This document shows, one piece after another, positions 23,734 to 35,054 of a DNA stretch of 64,000 nt. Source of the stretch: Scleroderma bovista. Taxonomy: Eukaryota; Basidiomycota; Agaricomycetes; Boletales; Sclerodermataceae. Every line of letters starts with the position of its first letter. Positions within the stretch are counted from its first letter, which is position 1. The translations under genes and the position numbers were made by a program. Where the stretch lies: NCBI GenBank assembly GCA_037178675.1, contig JAYMGJ010000040.1, forward strand, positions 186,001 to 250,000, given 5' to 3'. Below the pieces are notes generated by a model. It searched no databases. It was not told the DNA's origin and was given only the letters and a program-made list of their open reading frames with translations.

Positions 23734-25425
23734 ATGTCATCTGTACTAGCGACCACAGCTACAAATCTCCAGGATCTTCCACCAAAGGTTCCTTCCAAGC
23801 AGGCTAACTACCGTGCGAGCAAAGTGGAGAGGGAACTTGCACAAGGATTAGTCCGTTCTCCCCCTCCTGCCGCTAAGCAACCTCCATCGCAGGATCAGGA
23901 CTACATAAAGAAAGTGCCACACCGTCCGGGGAAGCCAATCATCGACTGGTTTCAACGTAAGCTGGCCGGAACGGTCAGAACAAGGAGGGTGCGAGAGGAG
24001 AACTCTTTGATGCTACATGGTCAGCAGCAATCTGGCACCAGTCGTCTAAGTACATCTGCAGCATCCAGACCTAGTGGGCGCTCTGTATCTTCTCCTCTTC
24101 CACATAGTGCGCCAGTCTCGTCCCAGAAGCATGGAACAGGTGTCGGACGGAGAGCACTAGCACCAAGCATTTCTCACCGGAGGACGATATCATTGAATGA
24201 TACAGACCCTGACAATCTCTTCATCCCCTCCAACGGTGATGACGATACTGTAGACAATGCAACGCGTTGCTCGTCTCTTGCTCGCGACTCCATGTGGTCA
24301 CCCGCCAGTGCCCTTGAAGCCGATGAAGATGCATCACTACGCCCTCTCCCTCCCAGGACGCCTCCTTCGCCATCCCCTTCCCACTCTTCTTCGTCTTATT
24401 TGTCTAATCCCCGGACTTTCAGAAGCATCGCTGCTAGCACGAAGCCCACAACCGTACTTAGCATCGACCTTCCACCTGCAGGCATCGGCCATATCGCCCA
24501 AGTCCCACCAACTCCCACTCAACTGGCACCACGCTACAGCTCTCATGGCAGATCGTCTTCAACCAGCACAACCGGTGGTCTTACTGTCGGTACTTCGATC
24601 ACCTTTTCAGCGCTCCCTCCTTCTCCGCAGTCACCGTCTGGTCCACAACCTAACTTTGGCTCCTCGTCTTCTACCACAGGTCCTCAAGGGGCCGCCTTGA
24701 ATGGTCTACAGGCACCGCTCCATACTGCCCATCATCCCCGAAATAACCCTCGCCCGTGGTCACCTCCATCCGATAATGCATCTGTTATTACCCTTGCCTC
24801 TTCCGCTTTTGCTATTCCTGGTGCTCGCATGACGATGGGCTCTATGGGCTCTACCGTCCTCTCTGGGGCATTTGGAGGGGGTGACTCCATCTCACATCTA
24901 GGCGGTAGCGCGATGGGTGATAACGAAGGCGAGAACTTGAGCCAATTCGTGCTTGGAGATGACGATCGTCTAGATGTCGACGGCGAACGTGATGCGGATG
25001 CAAGCTTACGTGCCTTGAGACCCAGGAGCTCCAGAAGGGGCAGTTGGGAAAGTGAGGTTAGTGGATGGAGCGCGAGGGTCCTTGGAACTGGTGCGGGTAT
25101 CAGCACTGGGAGCAAAAGCCTGTGGACAAGCAATAGTATAAAGACAGGCGAGCTCCTGGGCTTAGAGGACGATGCAGATCAGAAGGAAGAGGAGATCGAC
25201 GAACTCGACGAAGGCGCTGTTCAGGAGAGCTTGGAACAGAAGCCTCGGGAACACGTGCACGTGCATGATGGAACGGAACAAGGGAACAAGGTCGAAAAAA
25301 GCGTACTTCAACGGGACCCAATCGACATTGATGAGGCGCCCGCAGAGCATTTGTCCGTGACCTTAGGGCGATCAAGAGGTCAGACACTTGTCGCTGCATC
25401 TAATACCCTCCCGTCTTCTTTCTAG
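23734..25425 (+). CDS. Long disordered Ser/Pro-rich protein of unknown function
   Basis: Intronless 563-codon frame from the first ATG (MSSVLATTATNLQDLPPKVP). A short ordered-looking segment sits near the N-terminus: SKQANYRASKVERELAQGLV and KPIIDWFQRKLAGTVRTRRV at about residues 30-90, with a WFQRKLAG helix. The middle is low-complexity Ser, Pro and Thr (HSSSSYLSNPRTF, SALPPSPQSPSGP). The C-terminal third has an acidic DQKEEEIDELDEG stretch and a Gly-Ser-rich patch. I recognise no domain. The conserved part is probably the N-terminal WFQRKL helix. Confident as a gene because the frame is open throughout with normal codon use. Confidence 0.75.
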   Translation: MSSVLATTATNLQDLPPKVPSKQANYRASKVERELAQGLVRSPPPAAKQPPSQDQDYIKKVPHRPGKPIIDWFQRKLAGTVRTRRVREENSLMLHGQQQSGTSRLSTSAASRPSGRSVSSPLPHSAPVSSQKHGTGVGRRALAPSISHRRTISLNDTDPDNLFIPSNGDDDTVDNATRCSSLARDSMWSPASALEADEDASLRPLPPRTPPSPSPSHSSSSYLSNPRTFRSIAASTKPTTVLSIDLPPAGIGHIAQVPPTPTQLAPRYSSHGRSSSTSTTGGLTVGTSITFSALPPSPQSPSGPQPNFGSSSSTTGPQGAALNGLQAPLHTAHHPRNNPRPWSPPSDNASVITLASSAFAIPGARMTMGSMGSTVLSGAFGGGDSISHLGGSAMGDNEGENLSQFVLGDDDRLDVDGERDADASLRALRPRSSRRGSWESEVSGWSARVLGTGAGISTGSKSLWTSNSIKTGELLGLEDDADQKEEEIDELDEGAVQESLEQKPREHVHVHDGTEQGNKVEKSVLQRDPIDIDEAPAEHLSVTLGRSRGQTLVAASNTLPSSF

Positions 25426-25757
25426 CTAGCTGATATGTAGACTTCGTTCCAGGTGTTCATACCATGTTATTTGTTTTGACCACAGTAGTCCACCCTTTTT
25501 TCTGCATGATTATTGACAATGTATTGGCCCTTGCCTAGGCTAAGGCTTATATATCACGTATATGTTAACACTGCGGTTTCGATGTACTATTGCTGAAATG
25601 TTTTGATGAGCACTAGCCACAAAGTGTGGCATATCGGGTTCAATTCAACGGAAACAAACGCTCGTTCAATCTTCATGTGCATTCAACACTCACAGTAGAT
25701 AACAAGTGGCGGATCCATCGATTATCATCCGTCCTTCCACTGTTCGACTCCGGTAAC

Positions 25758-27965
25758 ATGTCTGTCAGCGCTCGCGAGATTGGAACACTCATCGTCGTGG
25801 TGCTCAAGGCGGTACGGGTCGTCGTCGAATACTTCGCTGAGTTTCTCTGACCAATGTGCAGAGAAATCTACCGAACAAAAGACACATCGGAAAGCAAGCT
25901 CCTTACTGTCTGCTCACACATAGTGAGGATAAACGCCGCACAAGAGTGATCAGACGCGGTGGCCAGCACCCGGAATGGGATGAAGAGTTCCGATTTACCA
26001 TCTGTGAAGACATGGAAACTGAAAACTTCGCACAAGCTGGTGATACCCCGCCACCCCTTCCACCAAAGAGATCGAAAGGACCGAAGAATATTAAAGGCGG
26101 GAGTTTCATGAAGCTTCAATGCTATGCGGATGATGCTCGCGAGCCCGATTTTATTGGGGAAACGCTCGTGGATCTCACGGAAGCTCTCACAAAGGGTGAA
26201 ACAGACGGTCTGTGTTCTTATCCCTTGCGGATCGAATTATACTGACCTTACCGTAGAGTGGTTTACATTAATGAACAGAGACAAATATGCAGGTGAGGTT
26301 TACCTCGAGTTGACATTTTGGTCAAATGTATGTTTTCCCCTTCGACCGGTGACAATGTATCTCATGAAATTATTAGGAGCCGCCGCCGGAAAAGAAAGAC
26401 CCTCGAAAGTCGACGATGTTAAATAAAAGTTATGGTGGCCCAGGGTCTTTCGTACCCACAGATGGGAGTTCGCAGTCACTGAATAGCTCGGGTATCTTTA
26501 ATATGTCTTCCCAAGGTGGTGATAGTGAAGCTAGTCATCTCAATTCACTGCCACCATCTCTTAGATCCTCTGCCTCGCGCCCCCCACTTTATGCACCACA
26601 CTACGAGCAACACCATCACATGTCCACCGGAACACTCGACCAATTGACAGACGACTTCTCTGAATTAGGCATGTTAGATAGCCGAAGAAGGGAAAGCTAT
26701 CCCGTCAGTCGCACAGACCTCTGTACTTCGTGCTACTCATCCTCCCTTAGCCGTCAAGTACTACTTTGCGCCCATCGACCTTGGCGGGGCCCAGCTCCAG
26801 ACATCTACTCTCTTTGCAAGACCAAACCGGCGACTCAGGTATCATTTATGATGACGTGACTACCCCCACTTCAGCTACGGCCCTCGTTCGCCTTCCGCAG
26901 CATTACACTCCGTATGAGAGCATCACCGACACCGTGTATTCTCGGAATACTGGTCCGCGGCACAGCCTACCATTGCCTTCACCAGGTTTCACTCCCGTGC
27001 CTACGTCCTCTTCTGCTGTAGCTCCTTACGGAGGCATGTCAACGTATTCATCGGAGCCCTCCGGCTTCACTGTCTCTCATGATCATTCACTGCCTCCTCC
27101 ATCTTCCCCACATCCAGTACCACCCGCTAACTTCCATTCTCAGTTTCATCATCGCTCTCAGACCACATTTGTGACAGCATCAACGACGCCCACTACATCA
27201 GCGACAACTAATGTATCCAGCATTCCTTCTCACCGTGTCCTCCATTCCATGACTCCACCCCAATTGCACACCTGTCAGCAATATCCGCACCCATCCGAGC
27301 AGGCTGTCCCGTTTCCTTCAAACGTTCTACAGGAATATGTCGACCTGCCATCAGTATCAATGTCCCTACAGGTACTTCCAGTACCACCAGCACGCTCGAC
27401 ACCTCCCCAAGTGCGTTCGCGGCACGCCTCTGTGACGCCATCCCCCCCGCGGGAGTGCTTCCCTCTAGGTGCAGTTCATATTCCTCCTACTTCTACAGGA
27501 TCAGGATCCCGGCCATTGCCACAGCCTGGCCAGTTTCAGCGTGACCGCCGTTTGTCGATGGCTGCCTCCACATTTACTAGTGGTAGTTCATACTCAAGCG
27601 CTCTTCCCCCAATTCCTCCATATCGCCGCGTGCCTTCTGCACAGTCGGCACCTCCTTTGCCACCGACCCCTCATGAGCTGCTCAATCCCCATATACCTTC
27701 ACTTCCAAATCCTGAAGTGCGTACTCGTGGGAATGGATCTCCAGCTCGACCACCTTTACCTCAACCGCCAGTTGGGCCTCACTCAGCATCAACTAAGTTC
27801 CAGGCAATGTCTCAGATACCTCTGCCGCAGGATATATCAGTTCATGGAGATTTACCTTCGTCATCTTTTGGAAATACCACGTACTTTCCCTCACGACCAC
27901 TTCAATTGCACACTAACTACGGACAGAATTTACCTCCCTCATCTTTACCAGCAGAGTGGCAATGA
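25758..27965 (+). CDS. C2-domain protein, Inn1/Fic1-like cytokinesis factor
   Basis: N-terminal C2 domain followed by a long proline-rich tail, the layout of yeast Inn1 and fission yeast Fic1, which act at the division septum. Exon 1 from 25758 gives MSVSAREIGTLIVVVLKA; exon 2 RNLPNKRHIGKQAPYCLLTH and GGQHPEWDEEFRFTI; then FMKLQCYADDAREPDFIGET, and after a splice EWFTLMNRDKYAGEVYLELT with FWSNEPPPEKKDPRKS. An intron at about 26704-26750 shifts the frame into the tail, which is rich in Pro, Ser and His with repeated PPxP cores (LPPIPPYRRVPSAQSAPPLP) suited to SH3 partners. The assignment to Inn1/Fic1 rests on domain order and C2 sequence; a different fungal C2 protein remains possible. Confidence 0.75.
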
Positions 27966-28138
27966 AATGTAGTCAAAACCCTGTATCCATCTAATTATAC
28001 CATGTGCTTTGATGATACTGTGTTGAACGTGACGCTGTCTCCTTTGACCTCAGCCTTTGCAGACCGCGAAACAAGCCAGTCTACATATCTTTACTGGTTT
28101 ACATCGAATGCACAGGTATGTGGCAAACATGCTGGAGA

Positions 28139-28724
28139 CTAAGCCTGCGTTTTTCCGCCTGCTTCATTACCTCCTTGCGTTCTCTGCGCTCGCCACGTGG
28201 CGATTGCTGTCTCGGTTGGTACCATACCCCTGCGCGAAAGGTCCAAGGTAGCTTGTCTACGAATTGCATTTTCCGAGCGGCGCCGATCTGCTTCGTGGCA
28301 CATGAGAGCGTCGTCTGCTCCTATGACAAGGCCAAAGATTGCAGCTAGGGGGAGAGAAGGAAGGTTTCAGCAATGATGACGCCAACGAGTGCCCATTGAT
28401 AACTGTGAGGCTCACAAACGGATACTAAGAAAGCCTTGAAAGGCAATGTCTGATGTCTGTAACGAATGTCCGAGAGTCCTGCAGGGAGTTACGTTGAATG
28501 GGAGTCTTTGCCTACCTGAAGAATGGCCAAGTGTGATGGGCAAGGGTGACTGCGCTCAATCCAAACGCACCATACCCCACTGCGGCCTAGTAGTAGGGAA
28601 CAGAAGGACGGTGAGTTGCCACCGGAGCAATGGTGGTTGAATGACGAACTTTAGTGCCTGCCGCGACTTGGATGGCATATGCCTGGTCAGCCTCCCCTTC
28701 CAGCCGGCGAGCACTTTGTGACAT
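28139..28724 (-). CDS. Small membrane protein resembling HIG1/Rcf-type mitochondrial proteins
   Basis: Exons can be joined on the minus strand from MSQSARRLEGEADQAYAIQV through AAVGYGAFGLSAVTLAHHTW and QTLPFKAFLVS to AIFGLVIGADDALMCHEADR and a basic helical tail (RRRSENAIRRQATLDLSRRG). Two hydrophobic segments separated by a short PFKAFLV loop, with ADxA...HE and a charged tail after the second, recall the fungal proteins grouped with HIG1-domain supercomplex factors (Rcf2). I infer this from pattern only. The donor after the first exon is not certain. The stop at 28139 and last exon are clear. Confidence 0.5.
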
Positions 28725-28867
28725 GCTTCCGGGCAGTATCTATCCTCTGAAACCCCGATTGAATTTGTTAGGTATGAGGTGTGACTTGTTGGAATCGGTA
28801 AGAAGTGTTCAAGAATAGTTTACTGTTCATCGACTCGTGTACATAGATAGAAAAATCATATCTACAT

Positions 28868-31299
28868 CTATCCTTCCTGAGCATTGTGAATATTAATTAC
28901 CCGATATTCATTCTTCCTAGAGCATGCTAAAATATGGGGCTCTGTCTTCACCACTTGGATAACTTGGTCCCCAAAGCACTGGAACTGCTGAGCTTGATAA
29001 AAGCCCCGCAGATAAAAAATAGTCAAACCCACATTGTAAGCTTCTTTCGACACGTTTCGTAAATCCCATGCTCGTACGATGCCGAAGCGATCACCAGAGA
29101 CGAAGAAATGTGGCCATGTATCTCCTGTGTTGGAATTTAAATGAGGATACTGGAATAAAACAGCGGCATCTGACCTTTTGCATAGCGCCCCTGAGGATCC
29201 TTCGCAATAAAACCAAATCTCTGTGCTGGGCGCTGCGGGACCATCCGATGGTCATGAATTTCGAACTGCGAATCTAAGTGCGCAACCTAACTGTACTCGA
29301 GTCATATCACCCAAAGGATATGTAGACTGGGATTACCTCGAGTAACGTGCAGAACGGGGATTCTGTCCGATGAGCGTGGTAAGGACTATTGGATATCTTG
29401 ATCGTATGGACAACTCGCTCAGAGGACAAGTCCCATAGATGGATATTGCGATCTGCCCCAGCGGATATGAGCTTGTGGCTGGTGTCTCGGACCGGCAGTA
29501 ATGAGTGGACCACGGAGGTATGCTTGATAGCCAACTCCATCGGCAAGGCATCAGAAAGGTCGTCTTCCATAGTCCATAAGTGTACTTTGTGGTCATAACC
29601 ACCACTTGCAAATTTCAAAGGTTGCATCAACGTTGCTAATGCGCTAACTCCCGCCTTCTTTTCCTTGTTCCAATCGCGTTGAAGGATATGCGGCTGGGAG
29701 GCCAAGATACCAACATTCACTTGGGGGGAAAGCACATGACATTGACATAAATGACTCACATGGCAATCTTTCACTCGTAGGTACATGAGTTGTATATCCT
29801 CCCTTGCATGAGCAAGAACAAGAACTGACGTCTCGAGACCGGGGAGAACCAGGCAAGCATCATCGACATGTTCCTCTAGGAAGAGATCCGGTGAAGCGAG
29901 AGCCTGGCGTCGCTTGGACGCATTCATTTCGTGAACCCTCTCAATGAAACCGTACATTGTGACAGTGATGAAAGAAGAGTCGTGAGTTCGAAGGATACGG
30001 CGAGGCTTGTCGTGAGATTCCAGTGGTAGCTGAAAGGTTTCGCTATCAGGAATGAACGCCGTTGTAGATGGAATTTCGCCACGCGGATGTGTCGTATAAG
30101 TTTCCACACCTTGTTGCTGCTGATCACGATAACCGCCAAAGCTCCCCTGAGCATCTGGGATAGACATTCTTCTGGAGTCATTGTACTGTCGAATGCCTCT
30201 CTCAGCGCCGCTAATGCCCGCGTCATCTCTCGCGAAGGAGGGTGCTTTGTAAGAAGGGACAAGCGGAACCTCTAGCGTTCCAGAATGGAAGTAATTCCAT
30301 CTACAAGGTACCTCCACAGGAGGATCAGAAGGCTCATCGGTGAGGTCAATTATTTCGACATCAGCCACAGTCGATGAAAATGGAAGTCGGGGGCTGACGG
30401 TTAAACAATAAGGGTGAGGGCTTGCTTCATGGATGCCAGCGGCACATGCTGTTCCCCGGAACGATTGACTGCCAGGACGTTCCACTGTCTGTAAAGGAAC
30501 TCAGAAGGAACTCGGATTATTCATGCAATGCTCGATTACCTTGGCATCCTGGAGTGGACTATGTCTCTCATGTCCTACATCTGATGGATCAAAGACCCCT
30601 TTGTAGTCATAGTTAATGCTCGCAATCTTGTCTCGAGAGTGTGTGGGTTGTCGTGAACTGTTGTCTAAAATCAAGAAGGGTGGTTGATTAGCAGATCCAC
30701 CAGACCATACCCAAAGGATTTGAAGGACCTTCGTTAACAGCTCGTTTGATGGCGCTTTTCTCCCTGCATGTGAAGATAATGCTCTGCTCCAGATCCAAGT
30801 ATCTGGTGTTAATGACTGATAGCCCGCGTTCACGCTCGATGCATTGTCTCCGCTCCGACGCCCATTTCGCCCGAGCCTTTTGGGAGCCAGCCACGCCCTT
30901 GAGACATTCGGGTGGAAGCTTGATCGTGAGGTCCACATGCTCAGAGACCTTCTTCCCTGACCTACCCAGCATGGGCTGGCCTTCAGTCGCAGTGCCAATC
31001 TTGGCTCTCTTAAGCAGCCGTTCTTGTTGATTGATGGATTTGAATTGATACGTAGGATTAACCAGGACATTGTGGCCATTACAGGCCGCCTCCGGTGAGA
31101 TCAGAGGGGTTGCGGGATGGTGCTGCGCAAGAGGACTGGGTGCACACCGTGACAACTCGTTTCTGGTGGGGTTGTGTGTACTGGCACGGTATATACCATA
31201 TCCTCTTCCACGTCCTCGCCAGTGGGAGCTGCGAATGGTAGGGACTCTCGCAGAACCCTTTCGAGACAGGCGGACTTCGTTGGGTTGGGTGTCTTCCAT
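28868..31299 (-). CDS. WD40-repeat protein with SUMO-interaction-like motif (paralogue A)
   Basis: From the ATG at 31299 the N-terminus is basic and disordered with an RG patch (SSHWRGRGRGYGIYRAS). Mid-protein holds ADVEIIDLTDEPSD, which matches the SIM consensus of three or four aliphatic residues flanked by acids. The C-terminal half is a WD40 propeller: SSFITVTMYGFIERVHEMNA, GVSALATLMQPLKFASGGYD, HKVHLWTMEDD, LISAGADRNIHLWDLSSERV, ESPFCTLLEVAHLDSQFEIH, FVSGDRFGIVRAWDLRNVSK. Six or more exons; stop at 28868. The same blocks in the same order occur in the divergent neighbour at 31472, so the two are paralogues. Nuclear role is inferred from the SIM; substrate unknown. Confidence 0.72.
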
Positions 31300-31471
31300 A
31301 TTGTTGACTAGAGTAGCTAGCTTGTAGCTGACAATTCGATTTATTTTGGGGAATGTCCTGAATTTGGTGTATGATTGCTGCTCTGTAACTGGGTATGTAT
31401 GGTCATTGGTCAACGAAGTCGTGGGCAGCCAAGCGAGTGCCGTGCACTCCTTGACCAGTGACCACCCTGTC
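31300..31471. promoter_or_regulatory. Shared promoter region of the WD40/SIM paralogue pair
   Basis: Only 172 bp separate the ATGs of two diverging genes with related proteins, so both transcription starts and both 5' leaders must lie here or overlap coding sequence. No clear TATA element is visible. Confidence 0.5.
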
Positions 31472-33998
31472 ATGACCCATGTCTCTAACTCTAAACGAAC
31501 CATCGAGTTCTTTCCCCTGCAGGTCAAGAGAGCAAGGAAAGATGATCCCCACTCCCAACAAACCGACACGCTGGATGCTCACCCGTCCAGCCATGGTGTC
31601 GACCGCATCCCATTTACGCCGTCTGCTAAACTACACAAGCTAGATAATCTACACTTGGAAGAAATTATACGAGAGCACGTTGTAAGCATCAGCAAGTTGG
31701 GAAGGCAAATGGTGGGGTTACCCATCATCTTGTGAGTAGTTAAGTAATAATTGTCCTTCATATGGTTTGTTGATGCCATCTCAAAGAGACGATGGCATAG
31801 TGATACACTGGTATTTCGTGAATGGATCTCCATTGACCGTCGGTTTACTCGCGTGTAGGGTATGCTCTACCAAAGAACTTAGCAGATTACCAGAATCTGA
31901 GATAAAAACATCCGTATATTCTGCTGAAGGCGATCGCGACTCGCGACTCGCTGCACCCGGTCCATCCGCTTCTTGGAAATCAAAACATTCAGGCATCCCA
32001 GTCAGTCACAAAAACAACAATATTACGGACGCTGGGACTAATGTTGAAGACGCCATGGTCATTGCCTCGGAGGTGGGTGAAGGCGAATCTAACTGTACTA
32101 CTCGTCTATTCAAATGCAAGGGAGAGCAGTGTGGTTCAGACACGTTATCACAGGATGTAAGCCCCCTCATGCTCAATCATCAAATAAGTTCCACAGCAAT
32201 GCCTCACCAATTCCAGCCAGACAGAGGGAACGAATCAAGCGATGCCGCATGTTTTGTGCAAGTTGCCAGTAATTGTGGTTCTGTAGACCGAGGGAGCCTT
32301 CCGAGCAACCCTTTTCCACGACCACACCTAGTTGCTACACAGCACGGTGTGATAGCCAGTGATCCTGACGCTGTTCATAATCCGGTGGGCGTGGATGACA
32401 GCTCAGCGTTGTCACATGCAACTTCAGCTGGCCCTAGTGCCAAGGAAACCATCATTATTTTGTCTGATGCGGAGGATTCCATTTTCGAGAACAGCGCTGA
32501 GGGATCCGATGTGGATGATGGCGAGCTTGCGGAAAATGGCTCGCCCCGGCCAAAGCGTCGAATGGGAGCGAATTACAAAGCTTATCTTCCCGGATACGAC
32601 TTGCATTAACATCAACCAATATCAACCAGGATGTCTCGGTGGGCCCAAAACAACACCAGAGAGAGCTTTCTGCGGTATCCTCAAAGCCTCTTTCCACCAG
32701 ACGCTACCTTCGGCGAAGCCAAGGGAGTACACGACCACCAGAACGAGAACAAACCGCGGCGTACTCTGACGATGGTGGAGATATTGATATTTCGCTCCCG
32801 CAGCCCAGAAGAATTCCTTTACCGAGAACGCAATATGGTCGTTCACGCCGCATCGCCATACCTGCCACGGTTGATTTGCCTCTCGTGGCAGTCACCATGA
32901 GGGGTGATTGTCACTTCATCCACAGGAAGGAAAAGTAAGCGCCAAATTACGATATGTGGTGACCTAACTCACATCTAATAGACACCGCATAACACGCCTA
33001 TCCCTTCCTAACACTAACGCATTCCGTCACGTAAATGACGTTTGTATCGTTGATGATACTGTCGTCCTAGGTTGTGACAAAGGCCCGCATCAGGTTTCCT
33101 TTCTCCCCGTTTCGGTATGAGGATGGTTATTTGTGTATATAAAGTACATGGCACTGAACGCTATGGAATCACAGGCACCCCACATTATTGATGCCCGACA
33201 TTCTCCACACAGTCATTTGCGTCACCAGGGCATGTCAATGAGAGGCGTGAGCTGCCTCGCCGCAATCCATGCTGAAGCTGGCCACATCAAATTCGTCTCT
33301 GGAGGTCACGATGGGTTCATTCACATCTGGGCCGCGAATATCCAAGCACTGGACGATGCACGTTCCGACAAGGTCGCATTTCATGGCAGCAGCGTCTCAG
33401 CCCTTGCATATGGCTATCACAATGCAACTTTACTATCCTCTGCTCAGAAGACCATACTTGCCACGGATCTTAACCGAATGGCCGATGTGACGAATCGCTT
33501 TTCCAACGAAATCCAGCAGATTCATGTTCACCCACAAGCACCGTACATGACATTATTCGAAGTGAGTGATTTAGGGCCTCGTTTGATATTACGTCTCAGG
33601 AAGCCTTTTAAGGTCCGGCATTTAGACCGTCAAATACTGTTGTATGACAGTCGCAAGAGCACTTTCGACAAAGAACCTTGTCTTAGTTTTGGGCACCGAA
33701 GTTCAGATACCAAGTTCTCACCGAGTTACACGAGGGGTAGTGCTCATTTGGTCTATTTTGCCAGAGGCAGTGAAGATGGCTCAGTGTTTCTATGGGATTT
33801 CCGCAACACCAAGGTGCGTCCACTTGCCATAAATCTTCACGCATGCGTGTGGTAAAGATATCTCCATTCAAGGATGTGGTAGTGAAAAGACGCTATCAAC
33901 AGGCAGAGAAAGTCGTGCACACGGTCTTTGTCGATTCTGACATTACGACGCTGGGAGATGGAGTGGTCACATTCTTCGAGCGATACTTGGCTGGCTGA
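31472..33998 (+). CDS. WD40-repeat protein with SUMO-interaction-like motif (paralogue B)
   Basis: Starts MTHVSNSKRTIEFFPLQVKR. A long Ser-rich disordered part follows; at about 32446 it carries ETIIILSDAEDSIFENS, a second SIM-type motif with acidic flank, then a basic PRPKRRMGANYKAYLPG stretch. The WD40 part begins LPLVAVTMRGDCHFIHRKEK and continues HVNDVCIVDDTVVLGCDKG, GVSCLAAIHAEAGHIKFVSG, GHDGFIHIWAANIQALDDA, APYMTLFEVRHLDRQILLYD and YFARGSEDGSVFLWDFRNTK. These match paralogue A block by block (for instance LFEV-HLD-Q and SGG-D-IH-W). Exons are joined by short introns, the last near 33812-33875. The stop chosen (33996-33998) follows VVTFFERYLAG. Confidence 0.7.
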
Positions 33999-34371
33999 GA
34001 TTACAGCATGTACTTCCGGATCATGGGATCTTATGTGGGTGGTTGCAGTCAGGCCCGAGTTCGGATAGATTCGCCTTGCGGACTGCACCGGTCATATGGT
34101 CCAGAATTATATCTTGGGTGTATTAACTTCCCGGATGCGAGAAGAACGGAACAAAGAAAGCTTCGTACGTATACATATTCCTGCGCAACGCCACATCGGA
34201 ACAAATCAGACCTTGTTCGAATATCACAGCTCTTCAACGCGGCTGGGACGACACGAGGCCGCCTGTATTTTCGACAAATCAGGGTACAGGACAAATGTAT
34301 GTGTGATCGCAGCCATATGTTCCCCAGCAGCTACACATGCCACCCAGCCTTCGTCAGAACCAGATACAATG

Positions 34372-34764
34372 GTATGCCTTCGGTGCAAGTTATGCACCTG
34401 AGCCTTCACCTTCTGGTGCACGCGGTATTTTCCAGTCCCGAGAATTCCCCGATGAATGAAGGTACATTGGACGAGCCAGTGAAATGAAACGCAGATACCG
34501 GGTCCCTGTTACAGGGGGGATGCCTGAAAGTGACGCTTGCCTTCTACTTCTGGGAAGAGAAGAACTACCAAAACGCAGTAAGTTCACATGAAAAATGCCG
34601 TGGTGCGTCGCAGTACCTTACCTCAAGACCGGACATAACAGTCCGATCAGCGCACTTGATTGCAGTTCGAATTCGAAGAATCACAACTCGTTCGTAATCG
34701 CGAGACTCGCTACGAGGCTGCCATGCTGCAAGCCATTTTGGCCTTGCTGGCTACAGTGGTTTAG
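34372..34764 (+). CDS. Unresolved small gene, two 3' exons visible
   Basis: Two downstream exons join well: one containing TGSLLQGGCLKVTLAFYFWE ending NYQNA, then, after a GT-AG intron (donor GTAAGT at about 34578), FEFEESQLVRNRETRYEAAM and LQAILALLATVV-stop at 34764. A preceding exon may read VFSSPENSPMNE, entered from an ATG at 34372 (MPSVQVMHLSLHLLVH), but coding in other frames just upstream (QRGWDDTRPPVFSTNQGTGQ, HMPPSLRQNQIQWYAFGASY) shows the true 5' structure is different or the gene has decayed. Family not recognised. Start is a placeholder. Confidence 0.33.
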
Positions 34765-35054
34765 GGGCATTGGGCATTGGTCGCCTCTCGCCTTGCATGA
34801 AAACGCGACGAAAGGATGCATTTCTGGGAGATAAATCCAACTAGCCCGATAAATTTGTACGCAGTGTGAATATCGGGCGATTTAATATGTTCTATTACGG
34901 CTGGCACAGTCAACGCGCAAGGCGTGTCCTTGTACTGACTAGCATTCGTTCACGTTGTGGTAGATCATTTGCAATTTAGTGATGTGGGAATGTTTGGTCG
35001 CTGCAATGTCCAATTGCGGCAACTTCTCCTTGCATTTGCCTCGAGTATTGCACG

